NCBI RefSeq assembly: GCF_009901525.1
Contig: NZ_CP019288.1
Location: 1,674,001-1,738,000 of the forward strand
Reading direction: 5' to 3'
Length of the DNA: 64,000 bases
From: Kordia antarctica
GTDB lineage: Bacteria; Bacteroidota; Bacteroidia; Flavobacteriales; Flavobacteriaceae
Shown here in pieces: positions 24,533 to 33,980 of this stretch. How positions within the stretch are numbered: position 1 is the first letter of the stretch; the number at the start of each line of letters is the position of its first letter. Both the position numbers and the translations under genes were made by a program. The notes beneath the pieces were generated by a model. It was not told where the DNA came from. It ran no database searches and saw only the letters and a program-made list of their open reading frames with translations.

Positions 24533-25120
24533 CTATAAAAATAGAGAAAATCCTAAACCAACTGCTAAACTAGAATTTTTACTTACTAAGTCATTATTTT
24601 CTTTATTCTTCTGGTTTGTATTTAAGTATAATACTGAAAAATCAACAGATAATGATTCATTTACAAAATAAGCTACACCACCTTTTCCTCTAAGTGCTAA
24701 ACCATTAGATTTTAAAACGTCATCATCTCCGCTACTTGTAGAAATTAACCCTGCACCTAAGCCTACAAAAGGCTTAAATTTATCGCCAGCTTCAAAATAA
24801 TAAGTTCCTCCTAGAATTGAACTAAAAGAAGAAGTGGTAACATCTGTAGTTCCATCATCATTTTTAGCAGAAGAGAATGATAAATCTAATCCTACAGCTA
24901 AATTATTGATCACAAAATAACCAACACTTGGTGTAAAGGAAAAAATAGAAGCCTTAGCGTCATCGCTTATTTCTTCTCCTTCAAATTCCAATGTAAGATT
25001 AGTGGTAGCAAAAGAAATAGAAGTCGATCCAGAAATTACCCATTTCCCTTGTTCTGTTTGCGCGTTTGCAGTAAATGCAAATCCGAAAATCGCTACAGCT
25101 GCTAAAATAATTTTTTTCAT
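24533..25120 (-). CDS. outer-membrane beta-barrel protein
   Basis: 195 residues with a clear signal peptide (MKKIILAAVAIFGFAFTANAQ, cleavage after residue about 20). The mature part alternates hydrophobic and polar residues in about eight strands, with tight Asn/Asp/Gly loops such as KNDDGTTDV and SGDDD, and ends in the aromatic terminal strand LAVGLGFSLFL expected for Bam-dependent barrels. It belongs to the porin/OmpW-like small barrel group common in Bacteroidota. Role unknown. Monocistronic with a strong terminator. Confidence 0.8.
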   Translation of the reverse strand: MKKIILAAVAIFGFAFTANAQTEQGKWVISGSTSISFATTNLTLEFEGEEISDDAKASIFSFTPSVGYFVINNLAVGLDLSFSSAKNDDGTTDVTTSSFSSILGGTYYFEAGDKFKPFVGLGAGLISTSSGDDDVLKSNGLALRGKGGVAYFVNESLSVDFSVLYLNTNQKNKENNDLVSKNSSLAVGLGFSLFL

Positions 25121-25395
25121 AATATTATGTTTTTATAATTGTTGAAGGACAAATATAAAAACAATATTCTAAATTTCAATAGGGGAAAATTCCCCTTTTT
25201 TCTTTGTTTATCGCTGCTAGCATTGTGCTATTAAAACATAAACACACAAGAACGCCACTAACTACCTAGTATAAAAAGTGTTATAATCTCAATATAAAAC
25301 ATCTTTTCTCACGCTTTATATTGATTATTTATCATGATATTTCTCGATTTTAATATTTTTTTAACTCTTTCCGCTGTTTCTTGCTACATTTGAAT

Positions 25396-26292
25396 ATGAA
25401 ATGGCAACATTTACTTAAGGATTTTCAGATCTATTTAAAGATTGAGCGTGGTTTATCAGAGAATACAATCATAAATTACGCACATGATATTGAAAAATTG
25501 ATGCGTTTTTTAGAAGACAACGACATCAACCTTTCTCCTTTGGCTATTGATGAAACTACTATTCAACAATTTATCTATGAAGTTGCAAAAATCTTAAACG
25601 CACGATCGCAAACTCGAATTATTTCTGGTTTGAAAAGCTTTTTTAATTATTTAATTTTTGAAGATTACAGAAAAGACAATCCAATGGAATTGATTGAAGC
25701 ACCAAAGATTGGTAGAAAACTTCCTGATACTTTAGCACTAGAAGATATTGAAAAACTTATTGCCACTATTGATTTAAGCAAAGCAGAAGGACACAGAAAT
25801 AAAGCTATTATTGAAACTTTATACGGTTGCGGTTTGCGCGTAAGCGAATTGGTTGGTTTAAAACTGTCCGATTTATTTTTTGATGAAGGATTTATCAGAG
25901 TGACAGGAAAAGGCGACAAACAACGATTTATTCCTATAAGTAAATTTACCCAAAAACATATCAACCTATACATAAAAGGAGATCGAATAAAAGTAAAACA
26001 CATTCCTGAATTTAGTGATACGGTTTTTTTAAACAGACGCGGAAAACAATTAACACGTGTCATGATTTTTACTATTATTAAGCGTTTAACCGAGAAAGCA
26101 GAAATCAAGAAAAATATATCACCGCATACATTCCGTCATTCATTTGCAACGCATTTATTAGAGAATGGAGCCGATTTGCGCGCCATACAACTCATGTTAG
26201 GACACGAAAGCATTACAACTACCGAAATCTACATGCATGTTGATAGAAGTCATTTGGCAAAAGTGATGGAAAAATATCATCCAAGAACATAA
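25396..26292 (+). CDS. xerD: tyrosine recombinase XerD
   Basis: 298 residues from ATG 25396; a TTG five codons earlier is less likely. It resolves chromosome dimers with XerC at dif. The N-terminal SAM-like domain lies about 5-85. The catalytic domain shows Arg in GCGLRVSELVGL, Lys in TGKGDKQRFIP, HTFRHSFATHLLENGADLR with the His-x-x-Arg pair, His in LGHESI and the nucleophile Tyr in TEIYMHV. All six catalytic residues are present. Length and context fit the housekeeping enzyme rather than a phage or integron integrase. Confidence 0.9.
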   Translation: MKWQHLLKDFQIYLKIERGLSENTIINYAHDIEKLMRFLEDNDINLSPLAIDETTIQQFIYEVAKILNARSQTRIISGLKSFFNYLIFEDYRKDNPMELIEAPKIGRKLPDTLALEDIEKLIATIDLSKAEGHRNKAIIETLYGCGLRVSELVGLKLSDLFFDEGFIRVTGKGDKQRFIPISKFTQKHINLYIKGDRIKVKHIPEFSDTVFLNRRGKQLTRVMIFTIIKRLTEKAEIKKNISPHTFRHSFATHLLENGADLRAIQLMLGHESITTTEIYMHVDRSHLAKVMEKYHPRT

Positions 26293-26293
26293 A

Positions 26294-26330
26294 AAAAACA
26301 GAAACCTTTCTGGGAGAGATTTCTGTTTTT
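26294..26330. terminator. bidirectional terminator between xerD and peptide gene
   Basis: AAAAACAGAAA and TTTCTGTTTTT pair around a 15-base loop, with A/T runs on both sides, so it can serve xerD from the left and the minus-strand peptide gene from the right. Confidence 0.75.
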
Positions 26331-26357
26331 TCTTCTTTTTCGGCATTATTGCAATTT

Positions 26358-26528
26358 TTAGCAGGTTTTCCAGCATTCTTTTACGGAACTTCTTTCTCCA
26401 ACAAAAATACTGTTACAATAACACATAAATGATGTTTCTAAAGAGGTTACTTTTCCTCCAGAGGAATCAACCTGCTGCGTTTTAGTCAGCGTATCGACAC
26501 CTGTAAGATTCAAAATTTTCTGTAACAT
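26358..26528 (-). CDS. small Cys-rich GG-leader peptide, candidate RiPP or bacteriocin precursor
   Basis: A 56-residue gene from ATG 26528 to TAA 26358. The leader is MLQKILNLTGVDTLTKTQQ, an amphipathic helix of the flavobacterial L-x-x-L-x-G-V type, then DSSGGK with a double glycine at residues 24-25. The 31-residue core contains Cys at 36, 38, 52 and 56, and several Ser and Thr. This is the layout of GG-leader peptides exported by C39-peptidase transporters and sometimes cross-linked. No maturase or transporter is nearby. It is convergent with xerD and shares a terminator with it. Confidence 0.6.
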   Translation of the reverse strand: MLQKILNLTGVDTLTKTQQVDSSGGKVTSLETSFMCYCNSIFVGERSSVKECWKTC

Positions 26529-26603
26529 ATCTAGGGCTATTTGGGTTATACATAAAATTACTTATAAATAACACAAACTCGCCAAAGAATTGCCATAAAC
26601 TAT

Positions 26604-26646
26604 AAACGTGAATACCGTAGTTATGAAACTTCGATATTCACGTTTT
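26604..26646. terminator. terminator of rny
   Basis: AAACGTGAATA and TATTCACGTTT form a perfect 11-base stem around a loop of about 20 bases, 30 bases after the rny stop. T-runs are modest, so termination is likely but not certain. Confidence 0.6.
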
Positions 26647-26677
26647 GTGAATGTATATATAGTGAACTCGTTTAAAC

Positions 26678-28252
26678 TTATTTTGCGATGTTTACCGCTC
26701 TTGTTTCTCGAATTACTGTAATTTTCACTTGTCCCGGATAGGTCATATCCGTTTGAATTTTTTGTGAAATATTAAATGATAATTCTGCTGCTTTCGCATC
26801 GTCTACCTTTTCGCTTTCTACAATAACACGTAATTCTCTACCTGCCTGAATTGCATAGGCTTTTTTCACTCCTGGGAATCCGAATGCGATATCTTCCAAG
26901 TCTTTTAAACGTTGAATGTAACTGTCTAATACTTGACGACGCGCGCCTGGTCTTGCTCCTGAAATTGCATCACACACTTGTACAATTGGTGATAACAAGG
27001 AAACCATTTCAATTTCATCGTGATGCGCTCCAATAGCGTTACACACTTCTGGTTTTTCCCCATACTTTTCTGCCCATTGCATTCCTAAAATTGCGTGTGG
27101 CACTTCTGTTTCCGTATCTGGCACTTTTCCGATATCGTGTAGTAATCCTGCTCTTTTAGCAAGTTTCGGGTTCAATCCGAGTTCGGAAGCCATCACGCCA
27201 CAAAGTTTTGCTACTTCACGTGAGTGTTGTAATAAGTTTTGTCCGTAAGAAGAACGATATTTCATTCTACCAACCGTTTTTATTAACTCTGGATGCAATC
27301 CGTGAATTCCTAAATCGATTACCGTACGCTTTCCAACTTCAATAATTTCTTCATCAATTTGTTTGCGAGTTTTCTTTACAATTTCTTCAATTCGTGCTGG
27401 ATGAATTCGTCCATCAGTAACCAATCTGTGTAATGATAAACGTGCAATTTCTCTTCGAACCGAATCAAAACAGGAAAGAATAATTGCTTCTGGTGTATCA
27501 TCTACAATAATTTCAACGCCAGTTGCAGCTTCTAATGCTCTAATATTTCGTCCTTCTCTACCAATAATACGACCTTTTACATCGTCCGATTCAATATTAA
27601 ATACAGAAACACAGTTTTCTACTGCTTCTTCTGTTCCGATACGTTGAATAGTATTGATAATTATCTTTTTTGCGTCTTGTTGTGCGGTCATTTTAGCTTC
27701 TTCAAGTTTTGCTTGAATGTAGCCCATTGCATCAGATTTCGCTTCTTCCTTTAATGAAGTAACCAATTGCTCTTTTGCTTCGTCGGCAGACAATCCAGAA
27801 ATTACTTCTAGTTGTTCTATTTGACTTTTGTGCAGTTTCTCAACCTCCGTTTTTTTCTTTTCTACAAAATCCAATCGATAGTCGTAATCTTTTACTTTTG
27901 CTTCTATTTCTTGGTTGAGTTTTTTATTCTTAGATAATTCGCTAGAAACTTGCGATTCTTTGTCACGTGTACGTTTCTCTGCTTCTGCCATTTTCTTATC
28001 TTTCGATAAAATAAACTTTTCGTGCTCTGCTTTTAATTCTAAGAACTTTTCTTTTGCTTGAAGAATCTTGTCTTTCTTCACATTTTCAGCATTCGATTTT
28101 GCATCTTTTAATAAAGTAGAAGCTTGTTTTTTAGCTCCTTGTATCATTGAAGAAGCTTGTTTCTTCTCCAAAACCTTTGCAATGGCAAAACCTATGATTA
28201 AGCAAATCACACCAACGGCGATTGCTATTATAATTGTTGTACTTTCCATCAT
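26678..28252 (-). CDS. rny: ribonuclease Y
   Basis: 524 residues; an endoribonuclease that starts mRNA decay at the membrane. One N-terminal membrane helix (about 5-25), then a long charged coiled coil (about 30-190), a KH RNA-binding domain with [17 protein letters not shown], then the HD domain with [11 protein letters not shown] and AHHDE metal ligands. Full length and all motifs intact. Two adjacent ATG codons (28252 and 28249) are equally possible starts. Followed by a 490-base gap holding a duplicated hairpin element and the 6S RNA before zapA upstream. Confidence 0.93.
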   Translation of the reverse strand: MMESTTIIIAIAVGVICLIIGFAIAKVLEKKQASSMIQGAKKQASTLLKDAKSNAENVKKDKILQAKEKFLELKAEHEKFILSKDKKMAEAEKRTRDKESQVSSELSKNKKLNQEIEAKVKDYDYRLDFVEKKKTEVEKLHKSQIEQLEVISGLSADEAKEQLVTSLKEEAKSDAMGYIQAKLEEAKMTAQQDAKKIIINTIQRIGTEEAVENCVSVFNIESDDVKGRIIGREGRNIRALEAATGVEIIVDDTPEAIILSCFDSVRREIARLSLHRLVTDGRIHPARIEEIVKKTRKQIDEEIIEVGKRTVIDLGIHGLHPELIKTVGRMKYRSSYGQNLLQHSREVAKLCGVMASELGLNPKLAKRAGLLHDIGKVPDTETEVPHAILGMQWAEKYGEKPEVCNAIGAHHDEIEMVSLLSPIVQVCDAISGARPGARRQVLDSYIQRLKDLEDIAFGFPGVKKAYAIQAGRELRVIVESEKVDDAKAAELSFNISQKIQTDMTYPGQVKITVIRETRAVNIAK

Positions 28253-28350
28253 CTATCGTCTTAATTGTGTATTCATTATACTAAAATATTAAACTCCAAG
28301 ACTCATCTTGTTCCTTAAAAATTGAATTAAGGATTGAGTTTTAAACCTAA

Positions 28351-28518
28351 GATTCCGTTTTTCAACGGGATTGAGTTCAACTTACAATTTTGCGTTCGCC
28401 TTTCAGGCTTCTCAAAATTGAGTTATCAATTGTGTTTCAAATTAGGATTCCGTTCTGCAACGGAATGAGTTCAACTTACAATTTTGCGTTCGCCTTTCAG
28501 GCTTCTCAAAATTGAGTT
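28351..28518. repeat. duplicated 73-base hairpin element
   Basis: Two near-identical copies (28351-28424 and 28446-28518, period 95). Each begins GATTCCGTTNTNCAACGG, a small hairpin, and continues to a larger one, CAATTTTG ... CAAAATTG, around the loop CGTTCGCCTTTCAGGCTTCT. They lie between rny and the 6S RNA. A related GCTTTTCAACGGGATT piece occurs at 10621 after glgC. No gene is seen in it. Confidence 0.7.
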
Positions 28519-28525
28519 TCACTCA

Positions 28526-28713
28526 AAAAAAAACCTACATTGATTAGAGTTTTGTATAAACTCCAAAAAAACAAGTTTAGAGCTAACAGATTGATCAAGG
28601 ATCTGTCCAAATACTAAACAAGTTCAGTATTGACAGCATGCTTTTACAACCATGACTCACTCTTTTTAATTATATTAACGTTGAGTTTATCAAAAATAAA
28701 AACCAATGTAGGC
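28526..28713 (-). ncRNA. ssrS: 6S RNA (flavobacterial type)
   Basis: On the minus strand, CCTACATTGG opens at about 28712 and pairs with CAATGTAGG at 28534-28542, closing a rod of about 179 bases. GATAAACTC and GAGTTTAT form a second helix inside, followed by a large open central region and a further apical stem. A T-run follows the 3' end. A long rod with a central bubble, directly downstream of zapA, is the known setting of 6S RNA, which mimics an open promoter and binds RNA polymerase. The fold was traced by eye, so ends are approximate. Confidence 0.75.
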
Positions 28714-28738
28714 AGTAACCTATTATATTTTAAAGAAC

Positions 28739-29032
28739 TTATGAACTAAGCTGCGCTTTCAATAACTCGTCGAGCGCTTTTAATTTTTCTTCTAATGCTG
28801 TTTGATTCGTCTCTTTATCTATGGCTTTTTGTTCCACTTGCGAGGCAAATTGTAAGGCACACATTGCCAATACATCTTGCTTGTCTCTTACTGCGTAACT
28901 TTGCTCAAACTGCTTGATCATACTTTCTATTTTCTTTGCCGCTTTCCGAAGTCCTTCTTCTTGACCTGCTGCAATAGTTAACGGATACACTCTATCCGCA
29001 ATAGTAAGCTTTATTTTGAGCTGATTTTCCAT
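28739..29032 (-). CDS. zapA: cell division protein ZapA
   Basis: 97 residues. Binds FtsZ and stabilises the Z-ring. The N-terminal globular part KLTIADRVYPLTIAAGQEEGLRKAAKKI with the conserved G-x-E-E and the long C-terminal coiled coil (about 35-95, EEKLKALDELLKAQL) are those of the family. It sits 20 bases after a small coiled-coil gene and directly upstream of the 6S RNA, the same neighbourhood as in many other bacteria. Confidence 0.9.
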   Translation of the reverse strand: MENQLKIKLTIADRVYPLTIAAGQEEGLRKAAKKIESMIKQFEQSYAVRDKQDVLAMCALQFASQVEQKAIDKETNQTALEEKLKALDELLKAQLSS

Positions 29033-29052
29033 AGTCTAAAAAACTATCTAGT

Positions 29053-29358
29053 TTATTCGGCTAATTGTGTAATACAATGGTCTATTTGCCGAATTAATGT
29101 ATTTATTTTAAGCTTAGCTTCTTTTTTGTTGTTATCACTGCCAAGCATTGAATTTGCAATTTTAAGCGCGTTAAACTTTTCTTCCCACTGTGAGATTTCT
29201 TCGTGTAAACGTACTGTTTGTTCCTTTGAATTGTCTAATTCTTGATTTAGTTTGTAATTTTTTTGCTCTAAAACTTCAAGCTTGTGAAGCATTTTACGCA
29301 GGCTATTTTCAAGAGAATCAACGATTTTCAATGTACTACTCATTACATTTTTATTCAA
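29053..29358 (-). CDS. small coiled-coil protein upstream of zapA
   Basis: 101 residues, almost entirely a charged coiled coil (residues 10-75, heptads such as LEVLEQKNYKLNQEL), with a short C-terminal helix. It resembles the ZapB-like or FtsB-sized coiled-coil genes found beside zapA in Bacteroidota, so a division role is likely by context. No sequence motif proves it. It starts at ATG 29358; a second ATG 5 codons in is also usable. Same operon as zapA. Confidence 0.7.
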   Translation of the reverse strand: MNKNVMSSTLKIVDSLENSLRKMLHKLEVLEQKNYKLNQELDNSKEQTVRLHEEISQWEEKFNALKIANSMLGSDNNKKEAKLKINTLIRQIDHCITQLAE

Positions 29359-29526
29359 TGCATATAATTACAAATTTAGCATTCATAAAATTAGTTCGCA
29401 AGAGTTTTGACTATTATTTAAAGTAATACTTTAAGAATTGTATTTTTTTGGTGCAGTTTTTGAATTTAAAGATTCCAAATTAACTAAGTATTAGCTATTT
29501 TAGCTTCTCAAACGCACTTTTGATTT

Positions 29527-31221
29527 ATGTACAGACTGTTTTATATTTTTTTATGTTGCTTTTCCGTTGCTTTTTCTCAAAATAAATATCCGCAAAACGA
29601 TTTTAGATCGCCGCTCGATATTCCAATTATTTTATCGGGAACTTTTGGCGAACTGAGAAGCAATCATTTTCACTCAGGAATTGATATTAAAACAAAACAA
29701 AAAGAAGGTTTTGAAGTTTTTGCCATTGGCGACGGACACGTTTCTCGTATAAAAATTCAGCATTGGGGATTTGGAAAAGCGTTGTATATCACACATTCAA
29801 ACGGTTATACTTCCGTATATGCGCATTTGAAAAAGTTAGCACCAAAATTAGAAGCGTATTTAAAAAAACAACAATATAATAAGGAACGCTACGAAATTCA
29901 ATTGTATCCAACTGCGGATGAATTAATGTTAAAAAAAGGCGAAGTTATTGCGTATTCAGGAAATAGTGGTTCTTCTGGTGGACCGCATTTACACTTCGAA
30001 ATTCGTGATGCAGCTTCGAAACCTATGAATCCGATGTTGTTTGGTATTGACGTAAAAGATTCACATTATCCAACAGTAAATGGTTTGTTTGCGTATGCGT
30101 TGTCAGATTCTGCTCAAATTAATTCTTCAAATAAAATTGTGCAATTGCAATTGAAAAAAGACAAAGAAGAAAATAGTTTTATTGCTGATAAAGTGTTCGC
30201 TTCTGGCGAGATTGGACTCGGCGTAAATTCATATGATAAACAAGATTTAGCATTTAATAAAAATGGAATTTACGAATTGGAAAGTTTTGTAAATGGTGTG
30301 AAAAATTTCAGCTACAGCTTTAAAAAATTCTCTTTTGGCGAATCGAGATATATTAATACATTGATTGATTATGAACGTTATAAAGAGAAAAAGCAACGTG
30401 TGCAACGCTGTTTTGTAACGCCTGCAAATAAATTGAGTATTTATAATGATGTTGTAAATAACGGAATTCTTAAAATTGAAGAAGGAAAAGAATATACAAT
30501 TGTATTGAAAGTCAAGGATTTTAAAAATAACACAACGACAATTACAGTTCCTATTGTTGGTAAGAAACAAAACATCACACAAAAGAAAAAAGAAACTGTT
30601 ACAAATCATTTGATTACGCGAAATGCAGCACACACAATTAAAGAAGATCTTGTGAGCGTATATATTCCGAAACAGGCGTTTTATGAAGATTTTTATTTCG
30701 AGCTGGCGAAAGATAAAAAAGGACGCTACACTATTCACAATGATAAAGTACCTGCGCACAAAAATTTTGTCATTACGTTTGATGTTTCAAGCTATACCGA
30801 AAAAGAACGCAAACAATTGTTCATTGCAAGTTTGGATCGGAAGAAAAAACCATCTTACAGTAGTACGAAAAAGAAAGGCACAAAATTTACGACAAGTACT
30901 AAGAATTTAGGAACTTACTTTCTTGCAAAAGACACAATTCCACCAAAAGTGAGACCTATAAATTTTGCAAAAGACAAGTGGATTTCTAACAAAAAGTATT
31001 TAAAAATAAAAGTAACAGATGATCTTTCGGGCGTTCGCAGTTATCGCGGAACGATTAACGGAAAATGGGTTTTATTTGAATATGACGCAAAAAAAGGAAT
31101 GCTAATTTACAATTTTAGCGATCTTATTTTTGAAGAAGCAAAACATAATTTAAAACTCATCGTTACTGATAATGTTGGAAATAATACTACTTTTACAAGC
31201 ACCTTTTTTAGAAAAAATTAA
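29527..31221 (+). CDS. M23 family metallopeptidase
   Basis: 564 residues with a signal peptide (about 1-17, ending FSQ). The peptidase domain at about 45-160 has the zinc ligands in HFHSGIDI (H-x-x-x-D) and GPHLHFEIRD (H-x-H), plus YTSVYAHLKKL. It should cut peptidoglycan cross-bridges or act as a LytM regulator in the periplasm. The remaining 400 residues are beta-rich Ig-like modules of unknown role, including a C-terminal DLSGVRSYRG segment. All active-site residues are present. Followed 12 bases later by a TonB-dependent receptor in the same direction, so the two may be co-transcribed. Confidence 0.88.
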   Translation: MYRLFYIFLCCFSVAFSQNKYPQNDFRSPLDIPIILSGTFGELRSNHFHSGIDIKTKQKEGFEVFAIGDGHVSRIKIQHWGFGKALYITHSNGYTSVYAHLKKLAPKLEAYLKKQQYNKERYEIQLYPTADELMLKKGEVIAYSGNSGSSGGPHLHFEIRDAASKPMNPMLFGIDVKDSHYPTVNGLFAYALSDSAQINSSNKIVQLQLKKDKEENSFIADKVFASGEIGLGVNSYDKQDLAFNKNGIYELESFVNGVKNFSYSFKKFSFGESRYINTLIDYERYKEKKQRVQRCFVTPANKLSIYNDVVNNGILKIEEGKEYTIVLKVKDFKNNTTTITVPIVGKKQNITQKKKETVTNHLITRNAAHTIKEDLVSVYIPKQAFYEDFYFELAKDKKGRYTIHNDKVPAHKNFVITFDVSSYTEKERKQLFIASLDRKKKPSYSSTKKKGTKFTTSTKNLGTYFLAKDTIPPKVRPINFAKDKWISNKKYLKIKVTDDLSGVRSYRGTINGKWVLFEYDAKKGMLIYNFSDLIFEEAKHNLKLIVTDNVGNNTTFTSTFFRKN

Positions 31222-31233
31222 AAACCAATTATA

Positions 31234-33708
31234 TTGAAAGCTATACAATCCATCCTTTTTTTCAGTTTTTTATTGTTTGCCAATTTTATAATTGCGCAAA
31301 CAGCAACTGTTAGAGGCGTTATTTTAGACACAAATAATAAACCTGTTGAAGCGGTAAATATTAAAACTTCCGTCGGAACGGGAACGCAAACCAATAAAAA
31401 TGGCTTTTTTATGATTGTGATTCCTTCGGATGAAAAAGTGACGCTTACGTTTTCGCACATTGCACATAAAAATATTACGTTGACAGTTCAGTTGAAAAAC
31501 GGCGAAGATTACGAAATTTTTCCGTTGCTGTCTAAAACTGCCGAACAAATAGGAACGGTTGTGTTAGATACGCGCAATCGAAAAGCAGTTGAAGGAATAC
31601 AGACGGTTTCTGCGGAAACTGTTCGGTTGATTCCTGGTGCCAATCCTGGTGTGGAAAATTTATTGATGTCTTTTCCTGGTGTAAATAATAATAATGAGTT
31701 GAGTACGCAATATTCGGTTCGTGGTGGAAATTACGATGAAAATTTAGTGTATGTCAACGAAATTGAAGTCTATCGTCCGTTTTTAGTACGTTCAGGACAA
31801 CAAGAAGGATTGAGTTTTGTGAATACGGATTTGGTTCAGAATGTAGATTTTTCTGCTGGTGGATTTCAAGCAAAGTATGGCGACAAACTTTCGTCTGTAT
31901 TAGATATTACGTATAAAAAACCGGTTCGCTTTGGCGGAAGAGTCAATCTGAGTTTACTTGGCGGAAGTGCTTCTATTGAAACTTCTAGTAATGATAGTAA
32001 GTTTTCTACCATTTCTGGGATTCGATACAGAGACAATAGTTTGTTAGTAAATAGCAAACAGACAGAAACCAATTTTAAACCGCGTTTTGTAGATTTTCAA
32101 ACGTATATGACGTATAAATTCTCTGATAAGTTTCACTTAAACTTTTTAGGGAATATTGCTTTTAATGATTACGATTATGAACCATTAACACGTCAAACAA
32201 ACTTTGGAACTTTACAAGATCCGATTGCATTATTGGTGTTTTATCAAGGTCGAGAAGAAGATCGTTACCGAACGTATTTTGGAGCTTTGAAAGGAAATTA
32301 TTATTTGAATGATGATGTAACTTTGAAATTTATCGCGTCAGCATATCATACTACAGAACAAGAACATTTTGACATTTTAGCACAATATAGACTTGGAGAA
32401 GTGAATACCAATATTGGCGATCAAGATTTGGGAAGTGTTGAATTTAGTGAAGGAATTGGTTCGCAATTGAGTCACGGAAGAAACGATTTGGACGCATTAA
32501 TTGTGAATGCAGAACATAAAGGAAGTTATAGAATTAACGGAGATGAAAACCAAGTAGATTGGGGAATTAAGTACACACATGAAGATATTCGTGATCGATT
32601 GATTGAATGGGAAGTGATTGATTCTGCTGGATTCTCGATTCGTCCGCCATTGCCACAATTTTCAAACAATCAGCCATATACGCCGTATGAAGGTCCATTA
32701 GAACCTTTTCAAACCGTTCGCGCTCGAAATAATACACAAATTGATCGTGTTTCAGGATTTGCACAATGGAGCAAACAATCAACGCTTGGCGAACATGAAG
32801 TTTGGACAAATATTGGTGTTCGCGCGCATAGTTGGACAGTAAACGGAGACGGAATTGAGAGTAAAACACAAGCCGTTTTTAGTCCGAGAGGACAAATTGC
32901 GATTAAGCCAAATTGGGAGAAAGATATGTTGTTTCGTTTGTCTGGAGGATTTTATCATCAACCGCCATTTTACCGCGAATTGCGTGGCGCAAATGGTGTT
33001 GTGAATCCGAATGTAAAAGCACAACAATCTATTCATGTCGTTTTAGGAAACGATTATAGTTTCAAACTTTGGGACAGACCTTTTAAGCTGACAAGTGAAG
33101 CGTATTATAAGAGTTTATCTGATGTAAATGCGTATACAATTGAAAACGTTCGAATTCGTTATCGTGCAGATAATGTGGCAGATGCGTATGCGTATGGTTT
33201 GGATTTACGTATGAATGGAGAGTTTGTTCCTGGAACGGAAAGTTGGGTAAGTTTTGGATATTTGAAAACGGAAGAAAATATTAATAATCGTGGATATATT
33301 AGCAGACCAACCGATCAACGTTTGAAGTTTGCAGTGTTGTTTCAAGATTATATGCCCGCAATTCCAAATTTGAAATTATACTTGAATTTAACATATAATA
33401 CAGGATTGCCTGGCGGATCGCCGAGTTATTCTGATCCATATCAATTTCAAAGTAAATTACCTGATTATAAACGTGCTGACGTTGGATTCTCGTATGTTAT
33501 TGTAGATCAAGAACGACAGTTTGACAAAGGAAGTTGGTTGCACGCATTTAAAGAACTGAATGTAGGTTTTGAGATTTTCAATGTGTTCGATGTCCAAAAC
33601 TCAATTACCAATACGTGGGTTCGTGATGTGTATACAAAACGTCAGTTTGGAATCCCAAATTACCTCACAGGTCGTGTGTTTAATGTGAAGTTGGGAATGC
33701 GGTTTTGA
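31234..33708 (+). CDS. TonB-dependent receptor with carboxypeptidase-regulatory-like domain
   Basis: 824 residues. The start is TTG 31234, 12 bases after the upstream stop; no ATG fits before the signal peptide (ending IIAQ). A CarboxypepD_reg-like domain (about 22-105: ATVRGVILDTNNKPVEAVNI) leads to the plug (about 115-220: GVENLLMSFPGV, SVRGGNYDENLVYVNE). A 22-strand outer-membrane barrel follows, ending GRVFNVKLGMRF with the terminal aromatic residue. It imports or senses a ligand using TonB energy. The ligand is unknown; no SusD partner is adjacent. Confidence 0.88.
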   Translation: MKAIQSILFFSFLLFANFIIAQTATVRGVILDTNNKPVEAVNIKTSVGTGTQTNKNGFFMIVIPSDEKVTLTFSHIAHKNITLTVQLKNGEDYEIFPLLSKTAEQIGTVVLDTRNRKAVEGIQTVSAETVRLIPGANPGVENLLMSFPGVNNNNELSTQYSVRGGNYDENLVYVNEIEVYRPFLVRSGQQEGLSFVNTDLVQNVDFSAGGFQAKYGDKLSSVLDITYKKPVRFGGRVNLSLLGGSASIETSSNDSKFSTISGIRYRDNSLLVNSKQTETNFKPRFVDFQTYMTYKFSDKFHLNFLGNIAFNDYDYEPLTRQTNFGTLQDPIALLVFYQGREEDRYRTYFGALKGNYYLNDDVTLKFIASAYHTTEQEHFDILAQYRLGEVNTNIGDQDLGSVEFSEGIGSQLSHGRNDLDALIVNAEHKGSYRINGDENQVDWGIKYTHEDIRDRLIEWEVIDSAGFSIRPPLPQFSNNQPYTPYEGPLEPFQTVRARNNTQIDRVSGFAQWSKQSTLGEHEVWTNIGVRAHSWTVNGDGIESKTQAVFSPRGQIAIKPNWEKDMLFRLSGGFYHQPPFYRELRGANGVVNPNVKAQQSIHVVLGNDYSFKLWDRPFKLTSEAYYKSLSDVNAYTIENVRIRYRADNVADAYAYGLDLRMNGEFVPGTESWVSFGYLKTEENINNRGYISRPTDQRLKFAVLFQDYMPAIPNLKLYLNLTYNTGLPGGSPSYSDPYQFQSKLPDYKRADVGFSYVIVDQERQFDKGSWLHAFKELNVGFEIFNVFDVQNSITNTWVRDVYTKRQFGIPNYLTGRVFNVKLGMRF

Positions 33709-33713
33709 TTTAC

Positions 33714-33776
33714 GATTGTTGATTGTTGATTGTTGATTGTTGATTGTTGATTGTTGATTGTTGATTGTTGATTGTT
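33714..33776. repeat. heptanucleotide tandem repeat, nine GATTGTT units
   Basis: Nine perfect head-to-tail copies of GATTGTT (63 bases) start 6 bases after the stop of the TonB-dependent receptor gene. Perfect identity suggests recent slippage and a variable copy number. Confidence 0.95.
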
Positions 33777-33875
33777 GGAAAATAAACTATTAAACTTATA
33801 AACTAATAAACTTTTTTAACTAATAAACTCCATTTACAACTACATATTGATGTTTAAAATTGAAAATATTTGAAA

Positions 33876-33956
33876 CGTCTTTGCGAGAGTTTTGAAAAAA
33901 CTTGTGGCAATCTGCTTCTTTTGTAACAGATCACTTCGCTATCGCTCGTGATGACG
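33876..33956. repeat. dispersed palindromic repeat, copy 2
   Basis: A second copy of the element at 19675: CGTCTTTGCGAG, then CTTGTGGCAATCTG, ACAGATCACTTCG and CTCGTGATGACG. Shorter than copy 1 and lacking its central insert. It lies just upstream of the 33981 gene. Confidence 0.6.
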
Positions 33957-33980
33957 AGATTGTAATTATAGAATTAAAAA

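Noticed and set aside
25396-26292. The tyrosine recombinase as the integrase of the cassette array
   Set aside because: It lies 17 kb away, has XerD length and motifs, and lacks any visible insertion between the catalytic boxes like that of integron integrases.
30247-30759. 170-codon minus-strand frame inside the M23 peptidase gene
   Set aside because: Antisense shadow rich in Cys, Phe and Ile typical of reading A/T-rich coding DNA backwards; the plus-strand gene is well supported.
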